Below are positions 60,931 through 64,000 of a stretch of DNA of 64,000 nucleotides, one piece after another. Within the stretch, counting starts at the first letter, position 1, and every line of letters begins with the position of its first letter. The stretch is taken from NCBI GenBank assembly GCA_013399875.1, contig VXAZ01008140.1, positions 407,967 to 471,966 of the forward strand, written 5' to 3'. Below the pieces are notes generated by a model, which did no database searches, was not told the origin of the DNA, and saw only the letters and a list, made by a program, of their open reading frames with translations. Both the position numbers and the translations under genes were made by a program. The stretch is from Gymnorhina tibicen (lineage: Eukaryota; Chordata; Aves; Passeriformes; Artamidae).

Positions 60931-63900
60931 GAGCCCAAAGGCAGCATCACCAACCCCCTGCAGCAGTGGAGCTCAGGTGGAACGTCCCTGCTCCAAGGAG
61001 GAGGATCACCCTGTCCCTCTCTCCTGCTGTTCACACAGATACACACACACTATGCACACACAAACATGGACACTTCCTGCTCCTGGAGACAAATAAAACC
61101 TGTGTCAGCCACTCCTGTTCACATGTCTTGTGCTGCAACAGCTTTCAGAACACATCATGGGGCCAAACATTTTGGGTCAAACTCCAAAGGCCACCATTCA
61201 CCAAGGCTTTGAGCCTTTTTGCCAGATCTGCCCTGGTTAATCCACCACAACACTGTCCCACCCACCTTACCACCCTGCTTTTACCTTCTCCCGGAAGGGC
61301 TGGATGCTTGATTCCTTGGCTGGAAGCAGATTATTTGCTATGCAGTGGGGACATGGTAGGAGTTGGTGACACTGGCAGGTGACATGAGTAAGAGTACAGG
61401 CTACTAAGTGTGGTGTCAAACCCTTCAGGTTAAAGACAAAGCAGAAACATACACAAAAAGATGCAGAAGATTCACAGCCCATCAACCCCCCCAGCCCCTG
61501 GCCTGCAGTATTTCATGCTTGGAGGCCACTGAGTATTTCAGAGCAATCAGATGTGTGGCTCATTTTAAAGTCCATTTAAAATCCAGCTGTGACAGTGATG
61601 TCCTCACCAACCTCTGCTGAGGCATCTCTGTCACCTCCTGTGGGCAGGGGCTTCTCCTGCAGCTCCCCAGGATGGGACACAGCCAGCATGGGGCTACACT
61701 GCTCCTGTGGCCATAGTTTGAAACATCTGGAAGAGAAAACAGAGGACAAGAAACCACATCTGTTAATCCCAAGAGCATGAGGAGTGGAAAAGAATCAGGA
61801 AGTGGCCCCTGAGAACGAATTAAGAAGGGAAAAAAATGTCAGAGAATGAATAAGAGGGAGAGAGAAAGGTGGAAAGGAAAAAGGAACAGGATAAAACGGG
61901 GACCAAGCTATAAAGCCAATTATTTTTGATTCTTTGTCTTAGGGGCTAATTTATTACAGCAGTAAATCCTGCTTAGGACAGGTAATACAGCAGCCAGAGC
62001 ATGGACATTATTTAGACAGTGTGATCATGGTATTAGCGCTCAGAAAAGTGGAAAATTTTAAATTTTAACTGCATCCAGGCCACATCCCACCCTTTACAGT
62101 CTCCTCTTTGCTCAGCATGAAGAAATATGGTACTTTCCCAGAGCCAGGAACTCCACGTGGAGACAGAAACGTTTCGCGGGAAAGCACAGGGTCGGGTTTC
62201 CTCCCATCCCACACCGTTCCTGGGCTGGGCTCAGGCTGCAGCCCCACACCCTCCTCTTCCAACCCTGTGCTGGTGCCAGGGATGTGCCCACCCACACATG
62301 GACCCTGGCAGCTGCTTGGGCACCCACCAGGGCAGAGTTAAAGATGTAAAAAACCCCGAAGGCTCTCTGTGAGCTGGTGTGTGTCCCATGCACCCGCCAA
62401 AGGGGGAGGGAGAGATACGAGAGCTTCAGCCGTGATTCCAGGGGGAATATGGGCTGTAGGAAGGAACGAGGTGAGGCTGAGCTTCTCATCACACCTCCAC
62501 AGTGTGGCTTGGCTGACAGGGAAAAATCTTTGTTATCTAAAGGTGGTGCCTTTATAAAGAAACTCTCTGGGGTTTAGAGGAGGTGAGGTGGTTCTTCACA
62601 GACACTGGGAATTGCAGGAACAGCCCCATCCCTGCATCCCTCCTGTCCAGCGGGAGAAGCGCACTGGAGCAGCACTTTGTTAAGGCTTTATTCCCATACC
62701 TGGAGGTGGCAGGACTCAAAGATCTCCCCCTGACCCTGTGCCTGGCTCTGCACCACTTTTTGGGGTGTTCACCCCGTGCCCTCCCGGCCCGACTGCATCC
62801 CGACCTGGTGTGAGCATCCCCCAGCTCCCGCAGGATCCAAGGCACAGACAGGGACCCTAGTCCTCAGCACCAGACCGTGCTGCCCCTCAGGGAAGCAAGG
62901 GATGTTGGCAGCCTTGCAAAATTATGTCGAAGATGCGAAAAAACCCAACCTGCTTCCCCTCAAGTCACCAGAGCAAATCGCCCATTCCCCAGCAGTGTGT
63001 AATGCGAAATTAAGTAGCGCCATTGTGCGCCGACCCCGCTGCGAATGGGAGGGGAAAGTTCTCCGCTTCCCCTGAGAGCAATCTCAACCCGTTTGCTCTG
63101 ATTTCCCCCAAGTGTCACATGCTGGGAAATCCACAGTGCGGTCCAGAGGTACTGTTTGGCAAACAGACATAACCACAGCCCCTGGCAGCTGCTCCCTGCT
63201 TTCTCCTTGCCCTCGAGGTATGGAACAAATGGAGACAGAAATCCACCATCGTTCCACACACCCCAGTCCAACCTGGGGCACACACTGCTGCTCTGACAGT
63301 CCCCACCAATATTCTGCTTGCTTAAAGCCACAGCAGGATATTTTTCTTTTTGTAGACAGGAATATATTTAAGAAATGTGTTTACTTATATCCCATAAAAG
63401 CACAATTAACTTATCTCCAGACATTGCATTAAAGAAACATCGTGATTTTAAAAGTTACTTTGTTCAAAAACTCCTCCAGGCAGGAAAGATAAATACTAGC
63501 AAGGCAGTGGTGGTTAAGGAAAAACAGAACTATGCCGTTGTAATTTCACTGTCCCTAACAGAGCAACACCCACAGTGCACGTGTAAGATAATAAGTTAAA
63601 ATAACTTGGAGAAAGCTATTCATTTATAATAATGGCAAACATGGCCACCACAGGTGTTTTAAAGGACTGTTCAAGTTATTGAGCCCAGCAGATGCCACAC
63701 TGGCACTTTGAAGCCTCGGGTGGTCAGAAATGCAGCACAGATTGTCTCATGTTAAATCTTCCACACCCGTCTTCGCTCCATCACCATCAGCAGCTTTCAG
63801 GATAACTGGGGACAATACTTGATGGGGGCCTGATTGATTTGTGTTGATGTGAAGGCACAGATACACATGGTCCCAAAACCTGATATTTCTAAGACTTCTG

Positions 63901-64000
63901 TGGGAAAAATGTGACTTTAAGCAGAAACAGGGCTAACTTCCACCCCAAAGCAAATCTGTTGGATGCAATTCAGGCTGCAGAGCAGGAAGGATATTTGTAT
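60931..64000. other. Intergenic DNA, no gene recognised
   Basis: I see no exon-intron structure or repeat family. A CpG-containing patch lies at 62928-63095 and an A/T-rich patch with homeodomain-like TAAT/ATTA motifs at 61900-62010. ORFs up to 138 codons overlap on both strands and look random. Confidence 0.55.

Overview
The window is vertebrate genomic DNA, almost certainly from a bird. Many short exons are bounded by GT/AG introns. The interspersed repeats are mostly fragments of CR1, the dominant avian LINE, including its typical 3' end. I cannot name the species from the sequence. There are no bacterial operons, CRISPR arrays or rRNA genes, and I recognised no tRNA.

From about 3.1 kb to 55.1 kb the plus strand carries the 3' part of one gene, CDK5RAP2, the centrosomal scaffold protein of the centrosomin family. 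I traced 27 exons by reading frame, splice signals and remembered similarity to human CDK5RAP2. Their phases chain without a break. The total is 4,608 nt including the stop, or 1,535 codons. This agrees with the roughly 1,520 residues of the human protein from the matching point to its end. The 5' exons, which would encode the N-terminal gamma-tubulin-complex-binding CM1 motif, lie upstream of the window.

Layout: 1-3141 is intron or upstream sequence with no exon recognised. 3142-23628 holds the central coiled-coil exons. 26991-33690 holds the EB1-binding region, low-complexity linkers and a large 598-nt exon. 35856-46347 holds coiled-coil exons. 46437-55055 holds the conserved C-terminal block and CM2-type region, the stop codon and then a short 3' UTR with an ATTAAA signal near 55621. 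55650-64000 is intergenic, GC-richer, with two CR1 pieces, three CTCF-like motifs in the same orientation and no convincing gene.

I found no new multi-gene system. The points most worth checking are the CTCF-like motif cluster after the gene, a possible extra in-frame cassette exon at 37322-37495, a tandem NAGNAG acceptor at 23161-23168, an apparent difference from human in where one coiled-coil helix sits, and a CR1 copy interrupted by about 700 bp of LTR-like sequence. Statements about the human protein come from memory, not from an alignment run here.
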